From the NCBI GenBank assembly GCA_034664085.1, contig JAXDII010000057.1:1-36919 (forward strand): a stretch of DNA of 36,919 nucleotides, read 5' to 3'. Every line of letters begins with the position of its first letter. Position 1 is the first letter of the stretch. Source of the DNA: JACVRW01 sp034664085. Lineage in GTDB: Bacteria; Actinomycetota; Thermoleophilia; Solirubrobacterales; Thermoleophilaceae. The notes beneath the pieces were generated by a model that saw only the letters and a program-made list of their open reading frames with translations, did not search any database and had not been told where the DNA came from. This document shows positions 15,539-23,795 of the stretch, piece after piece. The position numbers and the translations under genes were made by a program.

Positions 15539-16918
15539 ATGACGGAATTCGACACCCTGGGCAAGGCGCGCGACGACGCCGAGCGGCGCGCCGCCGGCCG
15601 CGGCTGGCGGCCGGGCCTGCGCGAGTCGGCGATCTTCGACCGCAACACGATCCACGAGATCCAGCGCGCCGCGCGCGAGGGCATCTACGACATCCGCGGC
15701 TTCGGCGCCAAGCGCCGCGTCCCGCACTTCGACGACCTGCTGTTCCTCGGCGCGAGCATGTCCCGCTACCCGCTCGAGGGCTACCGCGAGCGCTGCGACA
15801 CCGACGTCACGGTGGGCGCCCGCCACGCCGAGAAGCCGTTGCATCTCGACATCCCGGTCACGATCGCGGGTATGAGCTTCGGCGCCCTGTCGGCCCCCGC
15901 CAAGGAGGCGCTCGGACGCGGCGCCAGCGCAGCCGGCACCAGCACCACCACCGGCGACGGCGGGATGACCCCCGAGGAGCGCGAGCACTCCCGCACACTC
16001 GTCTACCAGCTGCTTCCGTCCCGCTACGGGATGAACCCGGACGACCTGCGCAAGGCGGATGCGATCGAGATCGTCGTCGGCCAGGGCGCCAAGCCGGGCG
16101 GCGGCGGCATGCTGCTCGGCCAGAAGATCTCCGACCGCGTGGCCGAGATGCGCGACCTGCCGAAGGGCATCGACCAGCGCAGCGCCTGCCGCCACCCGGA
16201 CTGGACCGGTCCCGACGACCTCGAGATCAAGATCCACGAGCTGCGCGAGATCACCGACTGGCAGAAGCCGATCTTCATCAAGGTCGGCGCCACGCGGCCG
16301 TACTTCGACGTCGCGCTCGCGGTCAAGGCGGGTGCCGACGCGGTCGTGCTCGACGGCATGCAGGGCGGCACCGCGGCCACGCAGGAAGTCTTCATCGAGC
16401 ACGCCGGGATCCCGACGCTGGCGGCGATCCGCCCGGCGGTCGACGCGCTCCAGGACCTGGGCGTTCACCGCGAGGTGCAGCTGATCGTCTCGGGCGGGAT
16501 CCGCAACGGGGCCGACGTCGCCAAGGCACTCGCGCTGGGCGCCGACGCGGTCTCGATCGGCGTCGCCGCCTTGATCGCGCTGGGCGACAACTCGCCCGAG
16601 CACGAGGACGGCTATGCCGACCTCGGCGTGTCGGCCGGGTTCTACGACGACTGGCACGAGGGCCGCGACCCTTCGGGGATCTCGACCCAGGACGAGGAGC
16701 TGGCGGCCCGCTTCGACCCGGAGCTGGGCGGCCGGCGGCTGGCCAACTACCTGCGCACGATGGTGCTGGAGGCCCAGACGCTCGCACGCGCCTGCGGGAA
16801 GTCCCACCTGCACAACCTCGAGCCGGAGGACCTCGCTGCGCTGACGATCGAGGCGAGCGCGATGGCGCGCGTTCCACTGGCCGGCACCGGCTGGATACCA
16901 GGAGCCTCGCTCAAGTGA
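15539..16918 (+). CDS. mgsC: N-methylglutamate synthase subunit C (FMN-binding glutamate synthase domain)
   Basis: 459 residues of the glutamate synthase FMN domain: GYRERCDTDV, IAGMSFGALSAPAKEAL, TTTGDGGMTPEERE, GQGAKPGGGGMLLGQKIS, FIKVGATR, DGMQGGTAATQEV and VSGGIRNGADVAKALALGAD (phosphate-binding loop). It should reduce the imine of 2-oxoglutarate and methylamine to N-methylglutamate. No NADPH-binding beta-subunit gene is next to it, so the electron donor is unknown and ferredoxin is possible. AAGGA precedes the ATG. The operon pauses after it: 112 bases rich in dyads precede mgdB. The counterpart at 1-447 is paralogous. An ordinary glutamate synthase role is the alternative, disfavoured by the neighbouring gmaS and mgd genes. 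Confidence 0.9.
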   Translation: MTEFDTLGKARDDAERRAAGRGWRPGLRESAIFDRNTIHEIQRAAREGIYDIRGFGAKRRVPHFDDLLFLGASMSRYPLEGYRERCDTDVTVGARHAEKPLHLDIPVTIAGMSFGALSAPAKEALGRGASAAGTSTTTGDGGMTPEEREHSRTLVYQLLPSRYGMNPDDLRKADAIEIVVGQGAKPGGGGMLLGQKISDRVAEMRDLPKGIDQRSACRHPDWTGPDDLEIKIHELREITDWQKPIFIKVGATRPYFDVALAVKAGADAVVLDGMQGGTAATQEVFIEHAGIPTLAAIRPAVDALQDLGVHREVQLIVSGGIRNGADVAKALALGADAVSIGVAALIALGDNSPEHEDGYADLGVSAGFYDDWHEGRDPSGISTQDEELAARFDPELGGRRLANYLRTMVLEAQTLARACGKSHLHNLEPEDLAALTIEASAMARVPLAGTGWIPGASLK

Positions 16919-16941
16919 GCAGCCAGACCCGGGAAACAAGA

Positions 16942-16976
16942 CCTGCATTGCAGGAGGCGGACAGCGGCCCGGGCCG
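16942..16976 (+). terminator. Two short perfect inverted repeats downstream of mgsC
   Basis: CCTGC-ATT-GCAGG (16942-16954) can form a five-base-pair hairpin, and CGGCCCGGGCCG (16965-16976) is a perfect 12-bp palindrome ten bases later. They lie right after the mgsC stop and just before the proposed mgdB -35 box. They could end or attenuate mgsABC transcription, or bind protein. No T-tract follows beyond TTT. Confidence 0.35.
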
Positions 16977-16977
16977 T

Positions 16978-17006
16978 TTGCCGCTTTGGACCAATTTGTC
17001 TACGAT
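16978..17006 (+). promoter_or_regulatory. Putative mgd-operon promoter with GntR-type operator dyad
   Basis: TTGCCG (16978-16983) and TACGAT (17001-17006) are spaced by 17 bases, placing a start about 18 bases before the mgdB ATG. The spacer contains TGGACCAATTTGTCTA (16987-17002), a 16-bp dyad matching its reverse complement at 12 of 16 positions and following the same T-n-G-n-C-n-AATT-n-G-n-C-n-A pattern as 3715-3730. The two sites share the ten bases CAAATTGGTC on opposite strands. It is likely an operator, plausibly for the GntR regulator at 3728-4546. Confidence 0.55.
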
Positions 17007-17007
17007 G

Positions 17008-17021
17008 GCCGAGATCTCGGC
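17008..17021 (+). promoter_or_regulatory. Perfect 14-bp palindrome in the mgdB leader
   Basis: GCCGAGATCTCGGC is a perfect 14-bp palindrome between the proposed -10 box and the mgdB ATG (17031). It could be a second operator, overlapping the transcription start, or a short hairpin in the leader RNA. Confidence 0.4.
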
Positions 17022-17030
17022 AGTGAGCGC

Positions 17031-17291
17031 ATGTCCTACGTCCTGACCTGTCCCAACTGCGGCCCACGCGAGGTGACCGACTTCAGCTTCGGGGGCGAGA
17101 TCAACCCGCGCCCGCAGACGACGCCGTCGCCACGCGAGCTGGGCGCCTTCAACTACTTCCGCAACAACGTCGCCGGCGTGCAGCGCGAGTGGTGGTTCCA
17201 CCGCTCCGGCTGCGGGGAGTGGTTCCTCGCCGAGCGCGACACCCGCACCAACCACGTTCTTCTGACCGAGCTGCCCGGGGAGGCCTCATGA
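17031..17291 (+). CDS. mgdB: N-methylglutamate dehydrogenase delta-type subunit (SoxD-like, zinc-binding)
   Basis: 86 residues of the sarcosine oxidase delta-subunit family. The zinc ligands are visible as C7 and C10 (TCPNCG) and an H-x3-C pair in FHRSGCGEWF. YFRNNVAGVQREWWFH is also characteristic of SoxD. The ATG at 17031 gives the usual N-terminus MSYVLTCPNCG; a TTG further upstream falls within the operator and would add 15 unconserved residues. The ATG of mgdC overlaps its stop (ATGA). It is the first gene of the mgdB-C-D-A operon. The family alternative is heterotetrameric sarcosine oxidase; the mgs/gmaS neighbours favour N-methylglutamate dehydrogenase. Confidence 0.88.
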   Translation: MSYVLTCPNCGPREVTDFSFGGEINPRPQTTPSPRELGAFNYFRNNVAGVQREWWFHRSGCGEWFLAERDTRTNHVLLTELPGEAS

Positions 17292-20161
17292 CACGCCTGC
17301 CTGCGAGCGACGGAGAGCGGATCGATCGCGACAGCGAGGTCAGCTTCTCCTTCGACGGCAAGGAGATCACCGGCCTCGAGGGCGACACGATCGGCTCGGC
17401 GCTGTTCGCCTCCGGCCAGCGCACGTTCTCGCGCAGCTTCAAGTACCACCGCCCGCGCGGCCTGATGTGCTGCGCCGGCCAGTGCCCCAACTGCCTCGTG
17501 CAGGTGGACGGCGCCCCCGGCGTGCGTGCCTGCACGGAGCCGGTGCGCGAGGGAATGCGCGTGGAGCACATGAACGCGTCCCCGTCGCTCAACTTCGACG
17601 TGATGCGCGCGACCGACATCGTCGGCGGCCCGTTCACGCCGCCCGGCTTCTACTACAAGACCTTCATCCGGCCGCGCCGCTTCTGGCCGCTGTACGAGAA
17701 GATCCTGCGCCACGCTGCCGGACTCGGCCGCATCGCGAAGAGCCAGCCCGAGCGCGAGTGGCGCACGGAGTACCGCCGGCGCCACGCGGACGTGCTGGTG
17801 ATCGGCGGCGGAGCCGCCGGCCTGCGCGCCGCGACCGCGGCCGCCGAGCTTGGCGCCGACGTCGTGCTCTGCGACGAGGGCCCCGAGCCGGGCGGACGCC
17901 TGCTCGCCGAGGGCGGGCACGAGCACGCGCGGGAGCTCGCCGAGCGGGCACGCACGGCTGGCGTCGAGGTGCTCGCGAACGCCCCGGCGCTGGGCGCGTT
18001 CGACGGCCTCGTGCCGGTCTGGCAGGGCGACACGCTGCACCAGGTGCGCGCCGGCCGGATCGTCTACGCAACCGGCGCGATCGAGCAGCCCCTGCTGTTC
18101 CCCGGCAACGACCTCCCCGGCGTGATGCTCTCCGGCGGCGCGCGCCGCCTGGCCGCGCTCTACGGCGTGAGCCCGGGCAGCCGCGCGGTGGTCGCCGCAG
18201 TCTGCGACCGCGGCCTCGAGGCCGCCCTCGCCCTGCTCGACGCTGGCGTGGAGCTGGCCGCGGTGGCCGACCTGCGCAGCAACGGCAGCACCCCGCCGCT
18301 GAACGAGCTGATGCGCCGCGGCGTGCGCCCCCTGCGCGGCGCGACCGTGGTGCAGGCGACCGGCCGCGGCCGCGTGCGGCGCGTCGTGCTCGCCACCAAG
18401 GCCAACGGGAGCGAAGCCCGCGAGATCGAGGTGGACTGCGACCTGCTGGTGGTGTCGGGCGGAAGCTCGCCGGCCACCTCGCTGCTGCTGCAGTCCGGCG
18501 CCCGCACGGCCTACGACCGCCAGCGCGGCTGCTTCGCGCTCGACAGCATCCCCGATGGCTCCTACGCCGCCGGCGAGGTCGCCTCGGCGGGCGCGCTCCA
18601 GGACGCCGAGCGCTCCGGCGAGGTGGCAGGCCGCGAGGCGGCCCACTCGCTCGGGTTCGGCGATGACGAGTCGCGCGCACGCTGCGACTCGGAGCGCAAG
18701 CAGCTCGACAGCGTCCGCTCGCAGCCGCCGGAAGTCGCGGTGCCGGCACCGCCGGTCGCCGGCGAGCGCAAGGGCAAGTGCTTCGCCTGCCTCTGCGAGG
18801 ACGTGACCACGAAGGACATCCACCTCTCGGTCGAGGAGGGCTACGACTCGATCGAGCTCTCCAAGCGCTACACCACGACCACGATGGGCCCCTGCCAGGG
18901 CCGCATGTGCCAGCTCCCGGCCGTGCGCCTGATGGCGCAGGAGACCGGCCAGAGCCTGGAGCAGATCGGCACCACCACCGCCCGTCCGCCCTGGCACGCC
19001 GTGCCGATGGGCGCGCTCGCCGGACGCCCGTTCGAGCCGGCCAAGCGGTCGTCGATCCACGGCCGCCACCGCGAGCTGGGGGCGAACGTGCTGTGGGCCG
19101 GCGACTGGCGCCGCGCCTACGACTACGGCGACCCTCAGGCCGAGGCGCTCGCCGTCCACGAGGCCGCCGGGATCATCGACGTCTCCACGCTCGGCAAGCT
19201 GATCGTGCGCGGGCCCGACGCCGGCGAGTTCCTCGACCGGCTCTACCCGAACCGCTTCTCGAACCTGAAGCCGGGCCGCATCCGCTACGGCGTGATCGCC
19301 TCGGATGCGGGGCGGATCATGGACGACGGCACGATCTGCCGGCTCGACGACGACAACTTCTACGTGACCACCACGTCCGGCGGCGCCGGCGCGGTCTCGG
19401 AGTGGTTCTCCTGGTGGCTGGCCGACTGGCGCCTGGACGTGCACCTCACCGACGTGACGCAGGGACTCTCGGCGGTGAACCTCGCCGGCCCGCGCGCGCG
19501 GGACATCATGGCGAAGCTCACCGACCTCGACTGCTCGAGCGAGGGCTTCCAGTACCTCGACGGCAAGCGCGCCCTGGTGGCGGGGGTGCCGTGCCTGATC
19601 CTGCGCATCGGCTTCGTCGGCGAGGTGGGCTACGAGATCCACTACCCCTCCGCGCACGGCGAGCACCTCTGGGACGCGCTCATGGGGGCGGGGGCCGAGC
19701 ATGGCCTGCGTCCCTTCGGGCTCGAGCCGCAGCGGCTGCTGCGCCTCCAGAAGATGCACGTGATCATCGGCCAGGACACGGACTCCGAGTCGACGCCCTT
19801 CGGCGCGGCGATGCCGTGGATCGTCAAGCTCGACAAGGAGCAGAACTTCATCGGCAAGTGGGCGATGGAGCAGGCTGCCAACGACGAGCTGGAGACGGCG
19901 CTGGTGGGCATCCGCATGCAGAACGGCCACGTTCCGACCGAGGGAGCAGTGGTGCTGCCGGACGGCGACGGGCCGGTCGGCCAGGTCACCAGCTCCCGCT
20001 TCTCGCCCCAGCTCGGCGGCGTGATCGGGATGGCCTGGGTGCCGGCGGGACTCGCCAAGGACGGCTCGCGCGTGACCATCTCCGACGCGGGCAAGCACTT
20101 CGAGGCTGAGGTCGTCACCTCGCCCTTCTACGACCCGGACGGCGAGGTACTGCGCTCGTGA
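17288..20161 (+). CDS. mgdC: N-methylglutamate dehydrogenase alpha-type subunit (SoxA-like, folate- and dinucleotide-binding)
   Basis: 957 residues, the usual length for SoxA proteins. In order: an N-terminal Fer2_4-type fold with C61, C62, C66, C69 and C82 (RGLMCCAGQCPNC); a dinucleotide-binding GGGAAG (173-178); an oxidoreductase region with IVYATGAIEQP; a cysteine cluster C498, C501, C503, C536, C541 (CFACLCED, MGPCQGRMC). The C-terminal region (about 590-957) is an aminomethyltransferase (GCV_T) domain, the tetrahydrofolate site of this family. In the complex it takes the methylene group released from the substrate's N-methyl to tetrahydrofolate. The ATG (17288) overlaps the mgdB stop by four bases. 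Sarcosine oxidase alpha is the family alternative. Confidence 0.9.
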   Translation: MTRLPASDGERIDRDSEVSFSFDGKEITGLEGDTIGSALFASGQRTFSRSFKYHRPRGLMCCAGQCPNCLVQVDGAPGVRACTEPVREGMRVEHMNASPSLNFDVMRATDIVGGPFTPPGFYYKTFIRPRRFWPLYEKILRHAAGLGRIAKSQPEREWRTEYRRRHADVLVIGGGAAGLRAATAAAELGADVVLCDEGPEPGGRLLAEGGHEHARELAERARTAGVEVLANAPALGAFDGLVPVWQGDTLHQVRAGRIVYATGAIEQPLLFPGNDLPGVMLSGGARRLAALYGVSPGSRAVVAAVCDRGLEAALALLDAGVELAAVADLRSNGSTPPLNELMRRGVRPLRGATVVQATGRGRVRRVVLATKANGSEAREIEVDCDLLVVSGGSSPATSLLLQSGARTAYDRQRGCFALDSIPDGSYAAGEVASAGALQDAERSGEVAGREAAHSLGFGDDESRARCDSERKQLDSVRSQPPEVAVPAPPVAGERKGKCFACLCEDVTTKDIHLSVEEGYDSIELSKRYTTTTMGPCQGRMCQLPAVRLMAQETGQSLEQIGTTTARPPWHAVPMGALAGRPFEPAKRSSIHGRHRELGANVLWAGDWRRAYDYGDPQAEALAVHEAAGIIDVSTLGKLIVRGPDAGEFLDRLYPNRFSNLKPGRIRYGVIASDAGRIMDDGTICRLDDDNFYVTTTSGGAGAVSEWFSWWLADWRLDVHLTDVTQGLSAVNLAGPRARDIMAKLTDLDCSSEGFQYLDGKRALVAGVPCLILRIGFVGEVGYEIHYPSAHGEHLWDALMGAGAEHGLRPFGLEPQRLLRLQKMHVIIGQDTDSESTPFGAAMPWIVKLDKEQNFIGKWAMEQAANDELETALVGIRMQNGHVPTEGAVVLPDGDGPVGQVTSSRFSPQLGGVIGMAWVPAGLAKDGSRVTISDAGKHFEAEVVTSPFYDPDGEVLRS

Positions 20162-20871
20162 GCTTGGAATTCCTTACCCCAGCGGCCACCGCGGTGGCGC
20201 GCAGCCCGATGGAGCGCGAGGCGCTCGCCGCGGGTGCGCAGATCGAGCTGCGCGACGGCTGGAACGTCGCCGTCGGCTTCGACGGCGCCCAGGCCGAGCG
20301 CGAGCGCTGCCGCACGACGGCCGGCTTCGCCGACCGCTCGCACCTCGGCAAGCTCGAGCTCCAGGCCAGCGCTGCGGACCTCGCCCAGATCGTCTCCGCC
20401 TGCACGGGCGGCGAGGCGCTCGAGCTGGGCCGCGGTGTGCGCGCCCGGGACGCCTGGTGGTGCGCCACGTCGCGCGAGCGCGCCCTGGTGTTCTGCGAGC
20501 CGTCCGAGACGGCGGAGCTGCGCGAGCAGGCCGAGCAGGCCGCCGCATCCGCCGCCGGACTGGCGAGCGTGATCGACCTGACTTCCACGATGGCCGGGAT
20601 CACGATCGCGGGGCCGCTGGCTCCCGAGGTGTTCGCCCGCTTTACCGCGCTCGACCTGCGCCCGCAGTCCACGCCGGTCCACGGCTTCCGGCCCGGGTCG
20701 GTGGCGAGGACGCCCGCGGCGGTGCTGCGCGAGGACGACGAGCGCTGGCTGATGGTCTTCGGCGCTGCCCTGGGCAGCTACGTCTGGACCGTGGTGGCCG
20801 ATGCCGCCGCCGGGCTGGGCGGCGGACCGGTTGGCGTCGACGCACTGGAGGAGGTGCCGGCAAGTGCTTGA
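20158..20871 (+). CDS. mgdD: N-methylglutamate dehydrogenase gamma-type subunit (SoxG-like)
   Basis: 237 residues with a diverged aminomethyltransferase-like fold. Family cues are AGFADRSHLGKLELQ near the start, a central SVIDLTSTMAGITIAGPLAPEV, and a C-terminal DDERWLMVFGAALGSYVWTVV. The gamma subunit of heterotetrameric sarcosine oxidases and N-methylglutamate dehydrogenases contacts the alpha and beta subunits and has no known catalytic centre. The GTG start (20158) overlaps the mgdC stop (GTGA) by four bases. Its own stop lies inside the mgdA start region (eight-base overlap). Position between the alpha and beta genes confirms the call. Confidence 0.85.
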   Translation: MSLEFLTPAATAVARSPMEREALAAGAQIELRDGWNVAVGFDGAQAERERCRTTAGFADRSHLGKLELQASAADLAQIVSACTGGEALELGRGVRARDAWWCATSRERALVFCEPSETAELREQAEQAAASAAGLASVIDLTSTMAGITIAGPLAPEVFARFTALDLRPQSTPVHGFRPGSVARTPAAVLREDDERWLMVFGAALGSYVWTVVADAAAGLGGGPVGVDALEEVPASA

Positions 20872-22081
20872 CATCTTCCGCAAGCGGCGCATGTGGCGTA
20901 AGCCGCAGGAGCTCAAGGACTCCTACGACGTCGTCATCATCGGCGGCGGGTCGCACGGTCTCGCGACCGCGTACTACCTCGCACGCGACCACGGCATCAC
21001 CAACGTGGCCGTGCTCGAGAAGAGCTACATCGGCTCCGGAGCGGCCGGGCGCAACACGACGATCCTGCGCTCGAACTACAAGACCGTCGAGGGGGCGCGC
21101 TTCTACGACGCCTCGCTCAAGCTCTACGAGGGGCTTGGCGCGCAGCTCAACTTCAACCTGCTGTTCTCGCAGAACGGGCACCTCACGCTGGCGCACTCCG
21201 ACCGCGCCATGTTCGTGATGGCCAACCGCGCCGAGGTCAACCGCATCAACGGGATCGACTCGCGGCTGATCCAGCCTGACGAGATCAAGAAGCTGGCGCC
21301 CGCCATGCAGGTCGACAACCCGGACGCCGTCTATCCGATCCAGGGCGCGCTCTACCACCCGCCCGGCGGAGTGATCCGCCACGACGCCGTGGTCTGGGGG
21401 CTCGCTCGCGGCGTCGACCGCGGCGGCGCCGAGATCCACCCCTACACCGAGGTCACCGGCATCGACCAGGCCAACGGCCGCGTCACCGGCGTGCAGACCA
21501 ACCGCGGGCCGATCAAGGCCGGGACGGTGCTCAACTGCACCGCCGGCTGGAGCTCGCTGATCTCCGACATGGCCGGCGTGAAGCTGCCGATCACCACGCA
21601 CATCCTGCAGGCCTGCGTGACCGAGCCGCTGAAGCCGTTCCTCGATGTCGTCATCGTCTCGTCGCAGATGCACGTGTACGTCTCTCAGACGGACCGCGGC
21701 GAGGTGCTGATGGGCGCCGAGATCGAGCCCTGGACGACCTACCGCATGCAGGGCACGCTCAACTTCCTGCAGGAGGTGACGCGCCACACGCTGGAGCTGT
21801 TCCCGCAGCTCGAGAAGGCGCGCTTGCTGCGCAGCTGGGCCGGTCTCTGCGATCTCAGCCCCGACTACAGCCCGATCCTGGGCAAGACCGAGGTGGAGGG
21901 ATTCCACATCAGCGCCGGCTGGGGCACCTATGGCTTCAAGGCGGCGCCGATCGTGGGCAAGACACTGGCCGAGCTGACCGCCACCGACCGCACCCCGGAG
22001 CTGATCGCACCGTTCACTCTGGAACGCTTCTACGAGGACAAGCTCGTATCCGAGCTGGCCGCCGCCGCGGTGAGCCACTGA
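20864..22081 (+). CDS. mgdA: N-methylglutamate dehydrogenase beta-type catalytic flavoprotein subunit (SoxB-like)
   Basis: 405 residues, a DAO-family flavoprotein with YDVVIIGGGSHGLATAYYL (FAD-binding) and GSGAAGRNTTILRSNY. His173 (GGVIRHDAVVWGL) stands where sarcosine oxidase beta carries covalent FMN. The C-terminus has AGLCDLSPDYSPILG and SAGWGTYGFKAAPIVG, the usual SoxB ending. It should oxidise the N-methyl group of N-methylglutamate, giving glutamate and a C1 unit passed to the alpha subunit. GGAGGAGG lies upstream of the GTG start inside mgdD. The gene order here (SoxD, A, G, B) differs from the B, D, A, G order usual for sox and mgd operons. Substrate is inferred from neighbours. Confidence 0.9.
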   Translation: MLDIFRKRRMWRKPQELKDSYDVVIIGGGSHGLATAYYLARDHGITNVAVLEKSYIGSGAAGRNTTILRSNYKTVEGARFYDASLKLYEGLGAQLNFNLLFSQNGHLTLAHSDRAMFVMANRAEVNRINGIDSRLIQPDEIKKLAPAMQVDNPDAVYPIQGALYHPPGGVIRHDAVVWGLARGVDRGGAEIHPYTEVTGIDQANGRVTGVQTNRGPIKAGTVLNCTAGWSSLISDMAGVKLPITTHILQACVTEPLKPFLDVVIVSSQMHVYVSQTDRGEVLMGAEIEPWTTYRMQGTLNFLQEVTRHTLELFPQLEKARLLRSWAGLCDLSPDYSPILGKTEVEGFHISAGWGTYGFKAAPIVGKTLAELTATDRTPELIAPFTLERFYEDKLVSELAAAAVSH

Positions 22082-22103
22082 TGGCAGTACAAGAGGAGAG
22101 CAG

Positions 22104-23783
22104 ATGAAGAGCAGCCTGGAGATCGCTCAGGAGGCGGAGCTCAAGCCAATCGAGGCGATTGCAGAGGCTGCTGGCCTGCTGCCCGACGACTTCGACCCTT
22201 ACGGGCGCTACAAGGCGAAGATCTCGCTGGACGTCCTGGACCGCCTGAAGGACCAGCCCGACGGCAAGCTCGTGTGCGTGGCCGGCGTGACGCCGACCAA
22301 GGCGGGCGAGGGCAAGACCACCACAGCGGTCTCGCTCACCCAGGGCCTCGGCCACATCGGCAAGGACCCGTTGCTGTGCCTGCGCGAGCCTTCGCTCGGC
22401 CCGGTGTTCGGCATCAAGGGCGGCGCGGCGGGCGGCGGCATGGCCCAGGTCGTGCCGATGGAGGACCTCAACCTCCACTTCACCGGCGACATCCACGCGA
22501 TCGGCGCAGCCAACAACCTGCTCGCGGCGCTGCTGGACGCCTCGATCCTCCACGGCAACCCGCACAAGATCGACGCGCTGCGCGTCGGCTGGAAGCGCGC
22601 GCTCGACATGAACGACCGCGCCCTGCGGCAGATCACGCTCGGCCAGGGCGGCCGCGCCAACGGCTACCCGCGCGAGTCGGGCTTCGACATCACCGCGGCC
22701 TCCGAGGTGATGGCGATCCTCGCGGTGTCGCGCGACGTGCACGACCTGCGCGCGCGCCTCGGCGCGATCACCGTGGCGCAGTCGTTCGACGGCGGCAAGC
22801 CGGTCACCGCCGAGGACCTGGGCGCTGCCGGCGCGATGACGGTCCTGCTCAAGGACGCGATCAAGCCCAACCTGATCCAGACGCTCGAGGGCCAGCCCTG
22901 CCTGATGCACGCGGGCCCGTTCGCGAACATCGCGCACGGCAACTCCTCGCTCGTGGCCGACCTGATCGGCCTGAAGCTGGGCGACTACGTGATCACCGAG
23001 TCCGGCTTCGGCTCGGACATGGGCATGGAGAAGTTCTTCAACATCGTCTGCCGCGGCGGTGGCCTGCGCCCGAACGCGGTCGTGCTGGTCGCCACCGTGC
23101 GTGCGCTCAAGCACCACGGCGGCCTCGAGGACGACCCGCGTGCCGAGACCGACCAGGCCATGGCCGCGATCGAGGACGGCGCACAGAACCTGATCCGCCA
23201 CCTCGGCATCGTGCGCGGCTTCGGACTGCCGTGCGTGGTGGCCGTCAACCGCCGCCCGGGCGACACCGACGAGGAGGTCGAGCTGGTCCGCCGGCTCGCG
23301 CTCGAGGCCGGTGCGACCGCCGCCGAGGTCAACGACGCCTTCGCGCGCGGCGGCGAGGGCGCCGCGGAGCTCGCGCAGGCCGTGGCCGACGCCTGCGAGC
23401 AGCCGTCGGAATTCAAGCTCACGTACGAGGACGACGATTCGATCGAAGTGAAGATCAGGAAGATCGCCAAGCAGGTGTACGGCGCCTCCGACGTCGTCTT
23501 CTACCTGGACGCCCAGCGCAAGATGCGCCAGTACGAGGAAGACGGGCTCGACAAGCTGCCGATCTGCATGGCGAAGACGCACCTGTCGCTGTCCGCCGAC
23601 CCCCTGCTCCGCAACGCCCCGGAGGACTTCACGCTCCCGGTGCGCGACATGCGGGCCTACACCGGCGCCGGCTGGCTCGTGCCGCTCTGCGGCGACATCC
23701 AGCAGATGCCGGGGCTGGGCAAGTCGCCGGCCGCGTTCAACGTCGACATCGACGCCGAAGGGAAGACCGTCGGGCTCTTCTGA
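22104..23783 (+). CDS. fhs: Formate-tetrahydrofolate ligase
   Basis: 559 residues, full length for the family, also called FtfL in methylotrophs. The nucleotide-binding loop TPTKAGEGKTTT (64-75) and LREPSLGPVFGIKGGAAGGG are diagnostic. It interconverts formate + ATP + tetrahydrofolate and 10-formyl-tetrahydrofolate in the cytoplasm. Here, between mgdA and the formate dehydrogenase genes, the likely direction is release of formate with ATP gain, though assimilation is equally possible because the enzyme is reversible. GAGGAGAG precedes the ATG, 22 bases after mgdA, so it is probably in the mgd transcript. The start is supported by family length. Confidence 0.95.
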   Translation: MKSSLEIAQEAELKPIEAIAEAAGLLPDDFDPYGRYKAKISLDVLDRLKDQPDGKLVCVAGVTPTKAGEGKTTTAVSLTQGLGHIGKDPLLCLREPSLGPVFGIKGGAAGGGMAQVVPMEDLNLHFTGDIHAIGAANNLLAALLDASILHGNPHKIDALRVGWKRALDMNDRALRQITLGQGGRANGYPRESGFDITAASEVMAILAVSRDVHDLRARLGAITVAQSFDGGKPVTAEDLGAAGAMTVLLKDAIKPNLIQTLEGQPCLMHAGPFANIAHGNSSLVADLIGLKLGDYVITESGFGSDMGMEKFFNIVCRGGGLRPNAVVLVATVRALKHHGGLEDDPRAETDQAMAAIEDGAQNLIRHLGIVRGFGLPCVVAVNRRPGDTDEEVELVRRLALEAGATAAEVNDAFARGGEGAAELAQAVADACEQPSEFKLTYEDDDSIEVKIRKIAKQVYGASDVVFYLDAQRKMRQYEEDGLDKLPICMAKTHLSLSADPLLRNAPEDFTLPVRDMRAYTGAGWLVPLCGDIQQMPGLGKSPAAFNVDIDAEGKTVGLF

Positions 23784-23795
23784 GCCCTGGCGCCC

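Noticed and set aside
17153..20098. A 981-codon open frame on the minus strand opposite mgdC
   Set aside because: It is an antisense shadow of high-GC codon usage: no domain, Arg/Ala/Val/His-rich composition, and the plus-strand frame has full SoxA motifs. The same holds for long antisense frames at 25924-28128, 22014-23582, 8351-9997 and 2236-3276.
17031..22081. Heterotetrameric sarcosine oxidase as the name of the SoxDAGB-like genes
   Set aside because: The subunits are homologous, but gmaS and mgsABC directly alongside favour N-methylglutamate dehydrogenase. Kept as the named alternative in the gene entries.
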